Of a stretch of 64,000 nucleotides of DNA, positions 38,561 through 46,720 are shown piece after piece; position 1 is the stretch's first letter, and each line of letters opens with the position of its first letter. A program made the position numbers and the translations under genes. The notes beneath the pieces were generated by a model. It had not been told where the DNA came from and did no database searches. It saw nothing but the letters and a program-made list of their open reading frames with translations. Source of the DNA: Bacteroidales bacterium (GTDB lineage: Bacteria; Bacteroidota; Bacteroidia; Bacteroidales; F082); the NCBI GenBank assembly GCA_017477425.1, contig JAFUVT010000024.1, forward strand, positions 1 to 64,000. Reading direction: 5' to 3'.

Positions 38561-38622
38561 GTCCCTGAGCTTGTCGAAGGGCCGACCGAAATCAAGACGG
38601 CGTTTCGACAGGCTCAACGACC
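38561..38622. repeat. Dispersed palindrome pair between queC and queD
   Basis: Unit 1 is GTCCCTGAGCTTGTCGAAGG at 38561-38580. Unit 2, inverted, is GGCGTTTCGACAGGCTCAAC, ending at 38622 in GACC. The same pair, in reverse order, lies at 59400-59475. Confidence 0.8.
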
Positions 38623-38665
38623 TGCAACAACTGATAACTGAACAACTACAAACTGATAACTGAAT

Positions 38666-39019
38666 ATGTATTACGTCAGAAAAACCCTAGAAATATCCGC
38701 CTGCCACCAGCTCTATCTTGATTACGAGAGCAAGTGCGAAAACCTTCACGGACATAACTGGAAAATCAATGTGTATTGCCGTGCCGAAAAACTGGACAGC
38801 AATGGCATGGTGTGCGATTTCACCGAGATCAAGCGACTGATTCACGGCAAGATTGACCATACCAACATCAACGAAGTCCTTGACTTCAACCCGACGGCGG
38901 AAAACCTCGCCAAGTGGATTGTGGACACCGTCCCTAACTGCTACCGCGCCGATGTGTGGGAGTCGCGCGACAACAAGGCTTCCTACATTAAGGAGGATGC
39001 CCCTCAGAATTTTGACTGA
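38666..39019 (+). CDS. queD: 6-carboxy-5,6,7,8-tetrahydropterin synthase
   Basis: 117 residues. It converts dihydroneopterin triphosphate to carboxytetrahydropterin. Zinc ligands are in ACHQLYL and CENLHGHNW, with the catalytic Cys in the latter. VCDFTEIK and DHTNINEV are family motifs, and the C-terminal VWESRDNKASY carries the substrate-binding Glu. It follows queC, and queE starts 36 bases downstream. folE is not in the window. Confidence 0.95.
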   Translation: MYYVRKTLEISACHQLYLDYESKCENLHGHNWKINVYCRAEKLDSNGMVCDFTEIKRLIHGKIDHTNINEVLDFNPTAENLAKWIVDTVPNCYRADVWESRDNKASYIKEDAPQNFD

Positions 39020-39055
39020 TTTTATGGTCACAAAACCTGCAAAACAGACAAAGAG

Positions 39056-39646
39056 ATGTATAGGATAAATGAAATATTCTACTCTTTGCAAGGCGAAGGC
39101 TTCCACTCGGGAACGCCAGCGGTCTTTGTGCGCTTCAGCGGCTGCAATTTGCGTTGTGTTTTTTGCGACACAAAGCATCAAGAAGGGCAGATGATGTCGT
39201 TGCAAGAGATTGTGGATGAAGTGAATAAGTACCCATCTGCGCCGCTTGTCGTGCTGACAGGTGGCGAGCCGTCCTTGTTCATCGGCGAGGCTTTTGTAGC
39301 CGAAATGAAGCAAAAAACGGGCAAGAAAATCGCCATCGAGACCAATGGGACAAGGCCTCTGCCCAACAATTTGGATTGGGTGACTTTGTCGCCAAAGACG
39401 GCTTTCGAAGGTGGTGATATGGAACCGTGTATTTTAAAGCGTTGCGACGAGCTGAAAGTCGTCTATCTCGGTCAGGATTTGGCGCAATATGACGACATTG
39501 AGGCGCAACACCGTTTTTTGCAGCCTTGTTTTTGCGAAGACGAAAAGCAACGCCAAGCCAATATGAAATCCTGCGTGGAAGCCGTGATGCGTCATCCGAA
39601 TTGGCGGCTTTCCTTGCAGATCCACAGGGTGTTGAACATCCCTTGA
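39056..39646 (+). CDS. queE: 7-carboxy-7-deazaguanine synthase (radical SAM)
   Basis: 196 residues. It turns carboxytetrahydropterin into carboxy-deazaguanine. SLQGEGFHSGTPAVFVRFSG leads to the iron-sulfur motif CNLRCVFC, the CxxxCxxC of radical SAM proteins (CNLRC-VFC). LTGGEPSL and ETNGT follow. The C-terminus SLQIHRVLNIP matches the usual QueE ending. It is last in the queF-queC-queD-queE cluster and ends directly at the convergent methyltransferase gene. Confidence 0.96.
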   Translation: MYRINEIFYSLQGEGFHSGTPAVFVRFSGCNLRCVFCDTKHQEGQMMSLQEIVDEVNKYPSAPLVVLTGGEPSLFIGEAFVAEMKQKTGKKIAIETNGTRPLPNNLDWVTLSPKTAFEGGDMEPCILKRCDELKVVYLGQDLAQYDDIEAQHRFLQPCFCEDEKQRQANMKSCVEAVMRHPNWRLSLQIHRVLNIP

Positions 39647-40393
39647 TTATTTCTTTCTTTGGAAATTCCGTTTGGGCTCGCTGTAAATCAAGAACACGGC
39701 GGGCTTTTTGTTTAGGTCGCCTTTATAGCTTTTCCATTCCCCGATGCTTTGGCTGATGATGAGCTCGTCGTCGCAGGTGAGGTTGCTGGCGATGCAAAGT
39801 TGCGTGGCAGGGTGGAGGTTCTTGCAAAGGTCTTGCAGCATGGCATTGTTGCGGAAGGGCGTCTCGATGAACAGCTCAGTCTCGTTGTGGGCCATCGAGC
39901 GGCGTTCCAAGTCCTTGATGGCGTTTTGCCGTTCAGGACTTTTGATGGGAAGGTAGCCATGGAAAGCAAAGGCTTGTCCATTGAAGCCCGAGGCCATCAA
40001 AGCCAAAATCATCGCATTGGGGCCGACCAAAGGAACGACTTGAATGCCGGCTGAGTGCGCCAAGTCGACGACCAAGGCGCCAGGGTCGGCGACGCAGGGC
40101 GTGCCGGCTTCCGACATCAGGCCCATGTCCTCGCCTTGCAGGCAGGCGCCGAGGTGTTCCATCAGGTCGAGGTTGCGGGCGTTGTGCTTGTCGAGTTCGA
40201 TGAATTCGATGTCGTCAATGGCGTTGTCCATCCCGATGCGACTCAGCACGCGGCGTGAGGTGCGCGTGTTTTCCACCACGAAATGTTTTAGGCGTTTGAC
40301 GATAGCTATAGTGCCAGCGGGCAACACTTGTTCGGGTCGTGTGGAGCCGAGCAGGTTGGGCACAAGATAAAGCTTTCCGAAGTTGTTGGTCAT
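39647..40393 (-). CDS. RsmI-like SAM-dependent methyltransferase (tetrapyrrole methylase fold)
   Basis: 248 residues. GLMSEAGTPCVADPGALVVD and VPLVGPNAMILALMASGFNG are the SAM-binding signatures shared with RsmI, which 2'-O-methylates C1402 of 16S rRNA. The next block AFHGYLPIKSPERQNAIKDL also fits. It is shorter than RsmI and has extra variation, so it may be the Bacteroidota paralogue rather than RsmI itself. It starts 14 bases after the dnaA stop on the same strand and so is likely co-transcribed with dnaA. Confidence 0.8.
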   Translation of the reverse strand: MTNNFGKLYLVPNLLGSTRPEQVLPAGTIAIVKRLKHFVVENTRTSRRVLSRIGMDNAIDDIEFIELDKHNARNLDLMEHLGACLQGEDMGLMSEAGTPCVADPGALVVDLAHSAGIQVVPLVGPNAMILALMASGFNGQAFAFHGYLPIKSPERQNAIKDLERRSMAHNETELFIETPFRNNAMLQDLCKNLHPATQLCIASNLTCDDELIISQSIGEWKSYKGDLNKKPAVFLIYSEPKRNFQRKK

Positions 40394-40407
40394 AAAGGAT
40401 TTATGGG

Positions 40408-41829
40408 TTATGACAGGGCGATTTTCTTCTCAATGTCGGCGAACATCACTTTGAATTGCTTGTCGGTCTCCAACTGGTTGGCGATGGTCTTGCAGGCGTG
40501 GTGCACCGTGGCGTGGTCTTTCTTGCCACATTGTTGCCCAATGGAGGCGAGGCTGGCGTTGGAGTATTTTTTCGACAGGTACATGGCGATTTGGCGAGCC
40601 TGCACTACCTGTCGCTTGCGCGTGTTGAGGGCCATCTGCTCAGGCGAAATCTTGAAATAGTCGCACACGGTGTTGATGATGTATTCCACCGAGACTTCCT
40701 TGACCGTATTGCGCACGAAGCGGTCGATGATTTGCTGGGTCATCTCGATGGTGACTGCTTTCTTGTTGAGAACCGACTGGGCCATCAGCGAGTTCATCAC
40801 GCCTTCGAGTTCGCGGATGTTGTTGCGGACGTTGGAGGCTATGTATTGTACTACTTCGTCGGGGAAGGAGATGCCGTTGTCGTGAAGCTTCTCTCGGATG
40901 ATGGAGGTCCGCGTCGAAAGGTCGGGCGACTGCAGGTCGGCGGTCAGGCCCCACTTGAAGCGCGACAGCAGTCGGTCTTCCATCCCTTGCAGGTCGGAGG
41001 GGAACTTGTCGCTGGTGATGACAATCTGCTTGTTGTTCTGCTGCAAGTGGTTGAAAATGTGGAAGAAAACATCCTGTGTTCCCGATTTTCCAGAAAGGAA
41101 TTGGATGTCATCGATGATGAGCACGTCAATCATCTGGTAGAAATTGATGAAGTCGGGGCGGTTGTTGTTCTTGTTAGCGGTCACATATTGGGTCGAAAGC
41201 TGCTCGGCTTGAACGTAAAGCACGGTTTTCTCAGGATGCAAGCGCTTGGTTTCCAATCCGATGGCATGGCATAGATGGGTCTTTCCCAAACCAGTGCCAC
41301 TATAGATGACTAGGGGGTTGAAGGCGGTCTTTCCAGGTGACTTTGCGATTTGCAAGCCGGCCGAACGCGCCAGACGATTGCATTCGCCTTCGATGAAGTT
41401 GTCGAAGGTGTAGTTCTCGTTGAGTTGCGAGTCGATTTGGAGCTTTTTCAGTCCAGGTATGACAAAAGGATTGATAGGACCTTCGGATAACCGTTGCGGT
41501 GCAGGCTGGCCAATGGGGTTTTTCGGGAAGCTGCGGTTGGCGCTTGGAACGGTGATGCTGCCTGCGCTAGTGCTGCTATCGACGGCAGTTTTGTAGTCGA
41601 GCTTTCCCTTCTCGCCCACGAACCGCCTGATGACGGTGCGCAACAAGTCGATGTAATGTTCCTCAAGATATTCCACGAAGAAAAGCGTCGGCACCTCGAT
41701 GGTGAGCGTCTTGCCTTCAATCGATAATGGAACGATAGGCGCGAACCATGTCGAATAGCTCTGCTCTGTGACGTTGTCTTTAATCACAGAAAGGCACTTA
41801 CTCCATATTTCCACATGGTCGTTTGTCAT
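40408..41829 (-). CDS. dnaA: Chromosomal replication initiator DnaA
   Basis: The start is the ATG at 41829 (MTNDHVEIWSKCLSVIKDNV); the frame also has an upstream TTG. 473 residues. Domain I is the first 90 residues. The AAA+ domain has Walker A YSGTGLGKTH and Walker B VLIIDDIQFLSG. The C-terminal domain IV has the DnaA signature GKKDHATVHHACKTI. It binds DnaA boxes and opens oriC. dnaN is not adjacent. No clear cluster of TTATNCACA boxes was found upstream, so this need not be the origin. The leader (about 85 bases) carries a hairpin. Confidence 0.97.
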   Translation of the reverse strand: MTNDHVEIWSKCLSVIKDNVTEQSYSTWFAPIVPLSIEGKTLTIEVPTLFFVEYLEEHYIDLLRTVIRRFVGEKGKLDYKTAVDSSTSAGSITVPSANRSFPKNPIGQPAPQRLSEGPINPFVIPGLKKLQIDSQLNENYTFDNFIEGECNRLARSAGLQIAKSPGKTAFNPLVIYSGTGLGKTHLCHAIGLETKRLHPEKTVLYVQAEQLSTQYVTANKNNNRPDFINFYQMIDVLIIDDIQFLSGKSGTQDVFFHIFNHLQQNNKQIVITSDKFPSDLQGMEDRLLSRFKWGLTADLQSPDLSTRTSIIREKLHDNGISFPDEVVQYIASNVRNNIRELEGVMNSLMAQSVLNKKAVTIEMTQQIIDRFVRNTVKEVSVEYIINTVCDYFKISPEQMALNTRKRQVVQARQIAMYLSKKYSNASLASIGQQCGKKDHATVHHACKTIANQLETDKQFKVMFADIEKKIALS

Positions 41830-41883
41830 CGGAAAGTTCAATTATTTTATTGTTGTTCAACCTTTTTAAGGTGTCGTAACCAG

Positions 41884-41930
41884 AGGTCTTGGCCCCCGTT
41901 CTTTCGGGCTTTTTTGACCTTGCAAAGATA
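41884..41930 (-). promoter_or_regulatory. dnaA promoter and leader hairpin
   Basis: The minus-strand -7 box TATCTTTG is at 41930-41923. Right at the expected 5' end of the RNA, AGGTC (41884-41888) and GACCT (41916-41920) are complementary, enclosing an inner GCCC/GGGC stem. The rest of the spacer to 42042 shows no further structure that I can support. Confidence 0.45.
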
Positions 41931-42042
41931 TAGGATTAATTGTTCATAAAAAAATCAAAAACCTATTGTTTTTTAATTTTCTTTTCCCGAAATTACGAGC
42001 GTTTTCGGCTATGAGGTAAAATGGTTTTTGTAAATAGCAGAT

Positions 42043-42654
42043 TTACATCGTCTTAATGTGTGTAATATTTACCCCAAATAAATTACCAAAACGTTCGAAA
42101 ATTCTCGAAGCGGAATTTTTCCTTGTTGAAAACTCCAAATAGCAATCCATTTCGAATCGAGGGTTGAGCTGCTCCAAATCCTCTTCTTTCATGATGCGCA
42201 TCACCTCGTTTATCAAGGGGTATTCGAACTCCAAACTGTAAATTTCGTTTATGGTTTTCTCCACAATCGTCGCATTGTCAAGGGCATCGCGAGCGGCCGT
42301 TTTGTATGCGTTGATGAGTCCGGAAGTGCCCAATTTGATGCCGCCGAAATACCTGGTCACGACCACGCACACGTTGGTCACGTCCTTCGAGAGGATTTGA
42401 TTGAGGATGGGCTTGCCCGCCGTGCCCGAAGGCTCGCCGTCGTCGCTTGAGCGGAAGGTTTTCTTGTCGGGACCAATCATATAGGCGAAGCAGTGGTGCC
42501 GCGCATCGAAATACTTCTTGCGGATGTCGGCGATGGCGGCCTTGGCTTCGTCCTCGCTCGTCACGGTGAAGGCCTGCGCGATGAACTTGCTGCCTTTTTC
42601 CTTGTAAAGCCCTTCGCCTGGGGCGGATAACATATTGTAGGTGTCGTCGTTCAT
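42043..42654 (-). CDS. YigZ/IMPACT-family protein
   Basis: The start is the ATG at 42654 (MNDDTYNMLSAPGEGLYKEK), overlapping the stop of the upstream transporter (ATGA). 203 residues. The N-terminal UPF0029/IMPACT domain is clear: GSKFIAQAF, DARHHCFAYMIG, DGEPSGTAGKPILNQI and RYFGGIKLGTSGLI. A C-terminal DUF1949-like ferredoxin fold follows. The family is conserved, but its bacterial function is not firmly known. The overlap implies translational coupling to the transporter. Confidence 0.9.
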   Translation of the reverse strand: MNDDTYNMLSAPGEGLYKEKGSKFIAQAFTVTSEDEAKAAIADIRKKYFDARHHCFAYMIGPDKKTFRSSDDGEPSGTAGKPILNQILSKDVTNVCVVVTRYFGGIKLGTSGLINAYKTAARDALDNATIVEKTINEIYSLEFEYPLINEVMRIMKEEDLEQLNPRFEMDCYLEFSTRKNSASRIFERFGNLFGVNITHIKTM

Positions 42655-43562
42655 GGTTTTGCGGTGATGAGAAGTACGGCAATGATGGCAATGGCGAGGC
42701 CAAGGTAGTTCTTCCATGTCAGCTTTTCCTTGAAAAGCAGCCAACCCGCGAGGGCGGTGAGGCACACCACGCCGATGTTGTAGACAGGGAAGAGCACCAC
42801 ATTGTCGAACAAACGCATTGATTTATAGACAAAATAGGTGGAAAAAAAGTTGATGACACCCAGACAGATGCCGCCGAGGGCGTTCTTCCATGCCCATTTC
42901 GATTTGCCTCGGATGAGGTCGAAACTAACCAAAACCAGCCCGAAAAGCATGGCAATCAGGTAGATGAAGGCGATCATGAAGCCCATGTCGTCGGAGGCGT
43001 TGCGCTGTTCGGTGAGTTTCATCAAGATGTCACCCGTACCCGTACCGAAGAAAATGAGAATTGGAAGTAGCCAATTCTTTCTTGGCAAAGCCTCGCTGTG
43101 CATGTCATTCCTAGCAGGGGCTTGTGCGAATTTGGAATCTATGTGCGGCGAGGCTTTGTCCCCCACCACCAACACCAATGCCACCAAAGCCAAAACGATG
43201 CCCAAAACGGGAACCAATCCCAGCGTTTCATGGAAAAGCACCACGCCGGCAAGCGTCGGCAGCACGACGGAGAGTTTGCTCGATAGCGAAGTGACCGTCA
43301 CGCCAGAGCGTTGCGTGGAAGCGGCCATCAGCAGGTAGGTGAAGATGAACCAGAAGCCCGTCACCAGCGAGAGGCCGAACCAAGGCTCGGCGACGAGTTG
43401 CGGCACGGTGTCGAACTGCTTGCACATCAGGAAACCCGTGGTCGTGGCGAAGACGTAGTTCCACATCAGCGCCTGGTGGTTGTCGAGGCGGAAACGCTCA
43501 AAGAGGCGCATCGCGACGAAAACGCCCGTGGAACATAATATAGCGAGAATGAGGTAAATCAT
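42651..43562 (-). CDS. EamA/DMT-family membrane transporter
   Basis: The start is the ATG at 43562 (MIYLILAILCSTGVFVAMRL). 303 residues with about ten hydrophobic helices in two EamA-like halves. The central loop (DKASPHIDSKFAQAPARNDM) is hydrophilic, and its DNA (43110-43150) resembles a dispersed CATTCC-type repeat, possibly inserted in frame. The substrate is unknown; drug/metabolite transporters of this type export or import small molecules across the inner membrane. The -7 box TATCTTTG is at 43626-43619. It overlaps the YigZ gene by four bases. Confidence 0.85.
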   Translation of the reverse strand: MIYLILAILCSTGVFVAMRLFERFRLDNHQALMWNYVFATTTGFLMCKQFDTVPQLVAEPWFGLSLVTGFWFIFTYLLMAASTQRSGVTVTSLSSKLSVVLPTLAGVVLFHETLGLVPVLGIVLALVALVLVVGDKASPHIDSKFAQAPARNDMHSEALPRKNWLLPILIFFGTGTGDILMKLTEQRNASDDMGFMIAFIYLIAMLFGLVLVSFDLIRGKSKWAWKNALGGICLGVINFFSTYFVYKSMRLFDNVVLFPVYNIGVVCLTALAGWLLFKEKLTWKNYLGLAIAIIAVLLITAKP

Positions 43563-43573
43563 CGTTGTTGTAG

Positions 43574-43592
43574 GGACGCATCGCATGCGTCC
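43574..43592. repeat. Short palindrome GGACGCA-TCGCA-TGCGTCC
   Basis: A perfect seven-base inverted repeat in the spacer between the transporter and prmC, followed by a second small one (GCATTAATGC). It resembles dispersed intergenic palindromes and lies in the transporter's leader. Confidence 0.6.
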
Positions 43593-43618
43593 GCATTAAT
43601 GCGTTCGATAAATTTCGG

Positions 43619-43647
43619 CAAAGATACGGAGTTTTTGCCTAATTTTG
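43619..43647. promoter_or_regulatory. Back-to-back -7 elements of the transporter and prmC
   Basis: TATCTTTG on the minus strand (43626-43619) and TAATTTTG on the plus strand (43640-43647). The plus-strand box ends five bases before the prmC ATG, so the prmC transcript may be leaderless. Confidence 0.5.
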
Positions 43648-43651
43648 CCCC

Positions 43652-44521
43652 ATGATCGGATTTAATCTACAAAAGGCCAAACGCCATTTCATAGAGATGC
43701 TTTCGGCGACCTTCCCGCAACGCGAGGCGGAGCAGCTGATGCGCATTCTGTTGGAAGACCTGTTCGACATCGACCTGAAAAGGCAACTGATGGAGCCGGA
43801 GTTGCGCATCGAGGAGTTCCAGTATGCGCAACTGAAAACCGCCGTTGAGCGTCTGCTGGCGGGCGAGCCGGTTCAGTATGTGACGGGCGTGGCGCATTTC
43901 GGCGACCTATTAATTAAGGTGTCGCCCTCGGTGCTCATTCCCCGTCCCGAGACCGAAGAGATGGTGCAGCGCATTTGCACGACCTTGCCCAAGGAAAAGC
44001 CCATCCGCATTTGGGACATCGGCACTGGCTCAGGCTGCATTGCCATCGCCTTGGCGAAGCATTTCGCTGAGGCCGAAGTCTTCGCCTTCGATGTGTCGGA
44101 GGCGGCCTTGGCCACGGCAAGGGAAAACGCCGAGCGCAACGCCGCCAAGGTGCATTTCGTCCTCGATGATGTGTTGCACCCGCAGTCCGAGATACTTTTC
44201 CAGCCCGTCGATTGGGTGGTGAGCGACCCGCCCTACGTTTGCGACAGCGAGCGCGCCGCGATGGAGTCCAATGTCCTCGACTGGGAGCCGCAGAACGCCC
44301 TCTTCGTTCCCGACGATGACCCGCTGCTGTTTTACCGCCAAATCCTGACCTTGGCCAAAAACCAACTGACGCCCGAAGGCCAAGTCTGGTTCGAAATCAA
44401 CGAGCGAATGGGGGAGGAGATGTTGCTTCTGTGCCGCGAAATGGGGTTTGCGGAGGTGGAAATCCTGACGGATTTTGCCGAAAAACAACGATTTTGCCGT
44501 GCCTGCAACCAAAAATCATAA
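43652..44521 (+). CDS. prmC: Release factor glutamine methyltransferase PrmC/HemK
   Basis: 289 residues. It methylates the GGQ glutamine of release factors RF1 and RF2. The N-terminal helical domain ends in LLAGEPVQYVTGVAHFGDL. The SAM site is IWDIGTGSGCIAIALAKHF. Motif IV reads SDPPYVCDSE, with Asp where PrmC normally has NPPY; DPPY is the form found in DNA adenine methyltransferases and should still work. RPETEEMV is a PrmC hallmark. The ATG lies only five bases after a -7 box. Confidence 0.93.
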   Translation: MIGFNLQKAKRHFIEMLSATFPQREAEQLMRILLEDLFDIDLKRQLMEPELRIEEFQYAQLKTAVERLLAGEPVQYVTGVAHFGDLLIKVSPSVLIPRPETEEMVQRICTTLPKEKPIRIWDIGTGSGCIAIALAKHFAEAEVFAFDVSEAALATARENAERNAAKVHFVLDDVLHPQSEILFQPVDWVVSDPPYVCDSERAAMESNVLDWEPQNALFVPDDDPLLFYRQILTLAKNQLTPEGQVWFEINERMGEEMLLLCREMGFAEVEILTDFAEKQRFCRACNQKS

Positions 44522-44626
44522 GGACAAAATCAAGCAATATATTTTTGCAAAATCTTGATTTTTAATAGCCTAAATCATTAAAAACCGAAAATCATAGGGA
44601 CAAAACCATGTTTCTACCGTTTCGAT

Positions 44627-45601
44627 ATGAACGCCGACACTTTGTCATGCCGTTTCGTCACCGCGGAACAGCCCCATCCGGAAGCAACCATGTATGGTTA
44701 TGATTGTTACAAATTACTGCAAAATCCTAATAATGATGGCATCGTTGTGATTTGCGCAGGTCTAAACAACAAGAATTCGCTTCTGATGTACGACCACGAC
44801 TTCAACTATGAGGACGGATTCATTTTGTCCCCTGCCTTTCGTGAAAGTTTTGTGTATTCCTATTCCGACCATTGGCTTTCCGACAATAGACTATTGTTAA
44901 TGGGAGATATGAAGCCGTATGGGGAATACACCAAGTGGACTATTGGTATGGCAGAGGTCGGCCTTGACGGGACTTTCGACCGCTGGGACAGGGTTTACCA
45001 CAAACATGACACCGCCATACAATCATCATCAGACCGTTGCATGGCATACGCCAACGACACCACCATATACGGAGGGTCATGGTTTTACACAGTATTAGGT
45101 GGAGAGAGCCACGGGAGCGTATGCCTGTACGACACTGACATGGAGCTGCTGGGGCGGAAGGAATTTATCGAACCAGAGTATGGTGACAAAGCGTCCTGTC
45201 GTTTCGTCCTGCCAACGGTGGACGGGGGATGCCTTGTCGGCTTATTAACATATTTTGTTAATAATGGCCATAGATCCAGCAAGCTCATCAAAATGAATCG
45301 CGAGGACTTCAACCCCATTCCTTGCAGCGTAAAGGAATTGCCAAAGGAAGCGATAAAGGCTATGGCTTATCCCAATCCTGCCAAGGATGAGTTGAACATC
45401 GACATTTCGGGCTTGCCGAAACACGATGAGAACCGCATACAGATTGTCGATGCCTTGGGGCGCATTTGCATGGATCGCATCATCCGTGGCGAGGGCAATG
45501 TGCTCACGGTGGGCGTTTCGAGCCTTAAACCAGGCATTTATTTCTATTGCGTCTATAGTGCGGATAGGGAGTTGCTGAAAGGGAAGTTCGTGAAGGAATG
45601 A
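44627..45601 (+). pseudogene. N-terminally truncated T9SS-sorted protein
   Basis: 324 residues with no signal peptide. The C-terminal 80 residues are a T9SS type A sorting domain (YPNPAKDELNIDISGLPKHD ... LKPGIYFYCVYSADRELLKG). The frame stays open upstream of the ATG for 15 codons (KPCFYRFD precedes it) before a TAA at 44579. This suggests that the present start is internal to a once longer protein that lost its export signal. A near-perfect 18-base direct repeat (44513-44530 and 44589-44606) brackets the junction. As it stands it could not be exported. Confidence 0.6.
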
Positions 45602-45603
45602 TG

Positions 45604-45650
45604 ATGCCCAGCCCCGAAGGGGCGACAGCGTTTGTAGGCAGGCGGTGTGA
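45604..45650. repeat. Probable dispersed repeat downstream of the truncated T9SS gene
   Basis: GCCCCGAAGGGGC is a perfect palindrome, followed by a GACAGCGTTTGTAGGCAGGC type sequence that I recognise as a common style of intergenic repeat. It was seen only once in this window, so dispersal is inferred. Confidence 0.4.
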
Positions 45651-45730
45651 ATAACTATGATATCGTAGATTTTTCATTTATTCCCAAAAAAATCGTTGCT
45701 GAATGAAGAAAAAGCTCTATCTTTGCAGCA

Positions 45731-45785
45731 ACAAACTTACCCCGCTTCCCGCAAGAACAGCGCGCTTAGGGTAAGTCTTTTTTTG
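45731..45785 (+). ncRNA. Small terminator-ended RNA upstream of abiF
   Basis: A -7 box TATCTTTG (45718-45725) predicts a start near 45731. ACTTACCC (45735-45742) pairs perfectly with GGGTAAGT (45769-45776). CGCT (43-46) and AGCG (59-62) can form an inner stem. A T run follows at 45778-45784, then the abiF ATG at 45793. The product would be an RNA of about 50 bases ending in front of the toxin-like gene. AbiF-type genes with associated noncoding RNAs have been described; whether this RNA belongs to them is inference. Confidence 0.55.
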
Positions 45786-45792
45786 TCCCATT

Positions 45793-46680
45793 ATGAATAG
45801 ATATTCTGATAAACCGCTGAATTTCAATCAACAAATTGCATTGCTGAAAAGTAATGGATTGGCTTTTGCCGATGAACAAAAAGCCTTGCATACGCTACGG
45901 CATGTGAGTTATTTCCGTATGAAAAGCTATTTGATGCCTCTGATGGATGATAAGATGTTGCATACATTTAAAAAGGGTGCGTCTTTTGAGCAGGCTTTTG
46001 AATTATATAAGTTTGACAGCTGTTTGCGGAAACTTGTCGCTTCAGAGTTGGAGAAGATAGAAGTGTCTATCCGCACTCAGATGGCATATACACTTGCCGA
46101 TGAAACAGGCATTTACTGGTTTTCGGATAGTGCCAATTTTTCAAATCCTACCAAACATGCCGCGACATTGGTCAACCTTAAAGCGGAATTGGATCGAAGT
46201 GATGAAGACCAAATACTGCGTTTCAAGAGTATCTATTCAGACCCATATCCACCTGCTTGGATGACTTTGGAGGTATCATCTTTCGGCACGCTTTCTATGC
46301 TTTTCAAGTTGTTGAAACCCAATTTGACGAAGCGTAAAATTGCCAATTTTTATGGGGTGAGTGATAGCGTTTTCGAGTCTTGGTTGCATAGTATTGTCTA
46401 TGTAAGAAATATCTGTGCTCATCATAGTAGATTGTGGAACAAGACGCTGCGCATTCAGCCGTTATTCCCAAGAAAGACGACATTTGCATTTTTGTCTTCT
46501 GCCGTGCGTTCCGACCGTATCTATTATGTTTTGTGTATCATGCAATATCTTCTTCGTACCGTTAATCCATCAACAAGTTTCTCGTTGAGATTGAAGTCAT
46601 TATTGGCTGAGTTTCCGAATGTGGATATTTCTGCAATGGGATTTGTGCAGGATTGGGACAAGGAGATGCTTTGGCAATAA
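45793..46680 (+). CDS. Abi_2 (AbiD/AbiF-type) abortive-infection HEPN protein
   Basis: 295 residues. The N-terminus NFNQQIALLKSNGLAFADEQ and HVSYFRMKSYLMPLMD are Abi_2 features. EKIEVSIRTQMAYTLAD follows. VRNICAHHSRLWN contains Arg205-Asn206 and His210, the RxxxxH ribonuclease motif of HEPN domains. Expected role: RNA cleavage leading to growth arrest on phage infection (family knowledge). The gene is AT-richer than its neighbours and sits between a degraded T9SS gene and rnpB, as expected for acquired DNA. It has no own promoter beyond that of the small RNA; read-through past the terminator would set its level. Confidence 0.85.
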   Translation: MNRYSDKPLNFNQQIALLKSNGLAFADEQKALHTLRHVSYFRMKSYLMPLMDDKMLHTFKKGASFEQAFELYKFDSCLRKLVASELEKIEVSIRTQMAYTLADETGIYWFSDSANFSNPTKHAATLVNLKAELDRSDEDQILRFKSIYSDPYPPAWMTLEVSSFGTLSMLFKLLKPNLTKRKIANFYGVSDSVFESWLHSIVYVRNICAHHSRLWNKTLRIQPLFPRKTTFAFLSSAVRSDRIYYVLCIMQYLLRTVNPSTSFSLRLKSLLAEFPNVDISAMGFVQDWDKEMLWQ

Positions 46681-46707
46681 TAATAATCACCCAATCGAAA
46701 AATTCCC

Positions 46708-46715
46708 TATTTTTG
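46708..46715 (+). promoter_or_regulatory. -7 element of rnpB
   Basis: TATTTTTG, about 10 bases before the predicted 5' end of the RNase P RNA. Confidence 0.6.
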
Positions 46716-46720
46716 CACCG

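Noticed and set aside
41830-42042. oriC next to dnaA
   Set aside because: No cluster of TTATNCACA boxes and no dnaN neighbour; only a weak TTATGAACA match is present.
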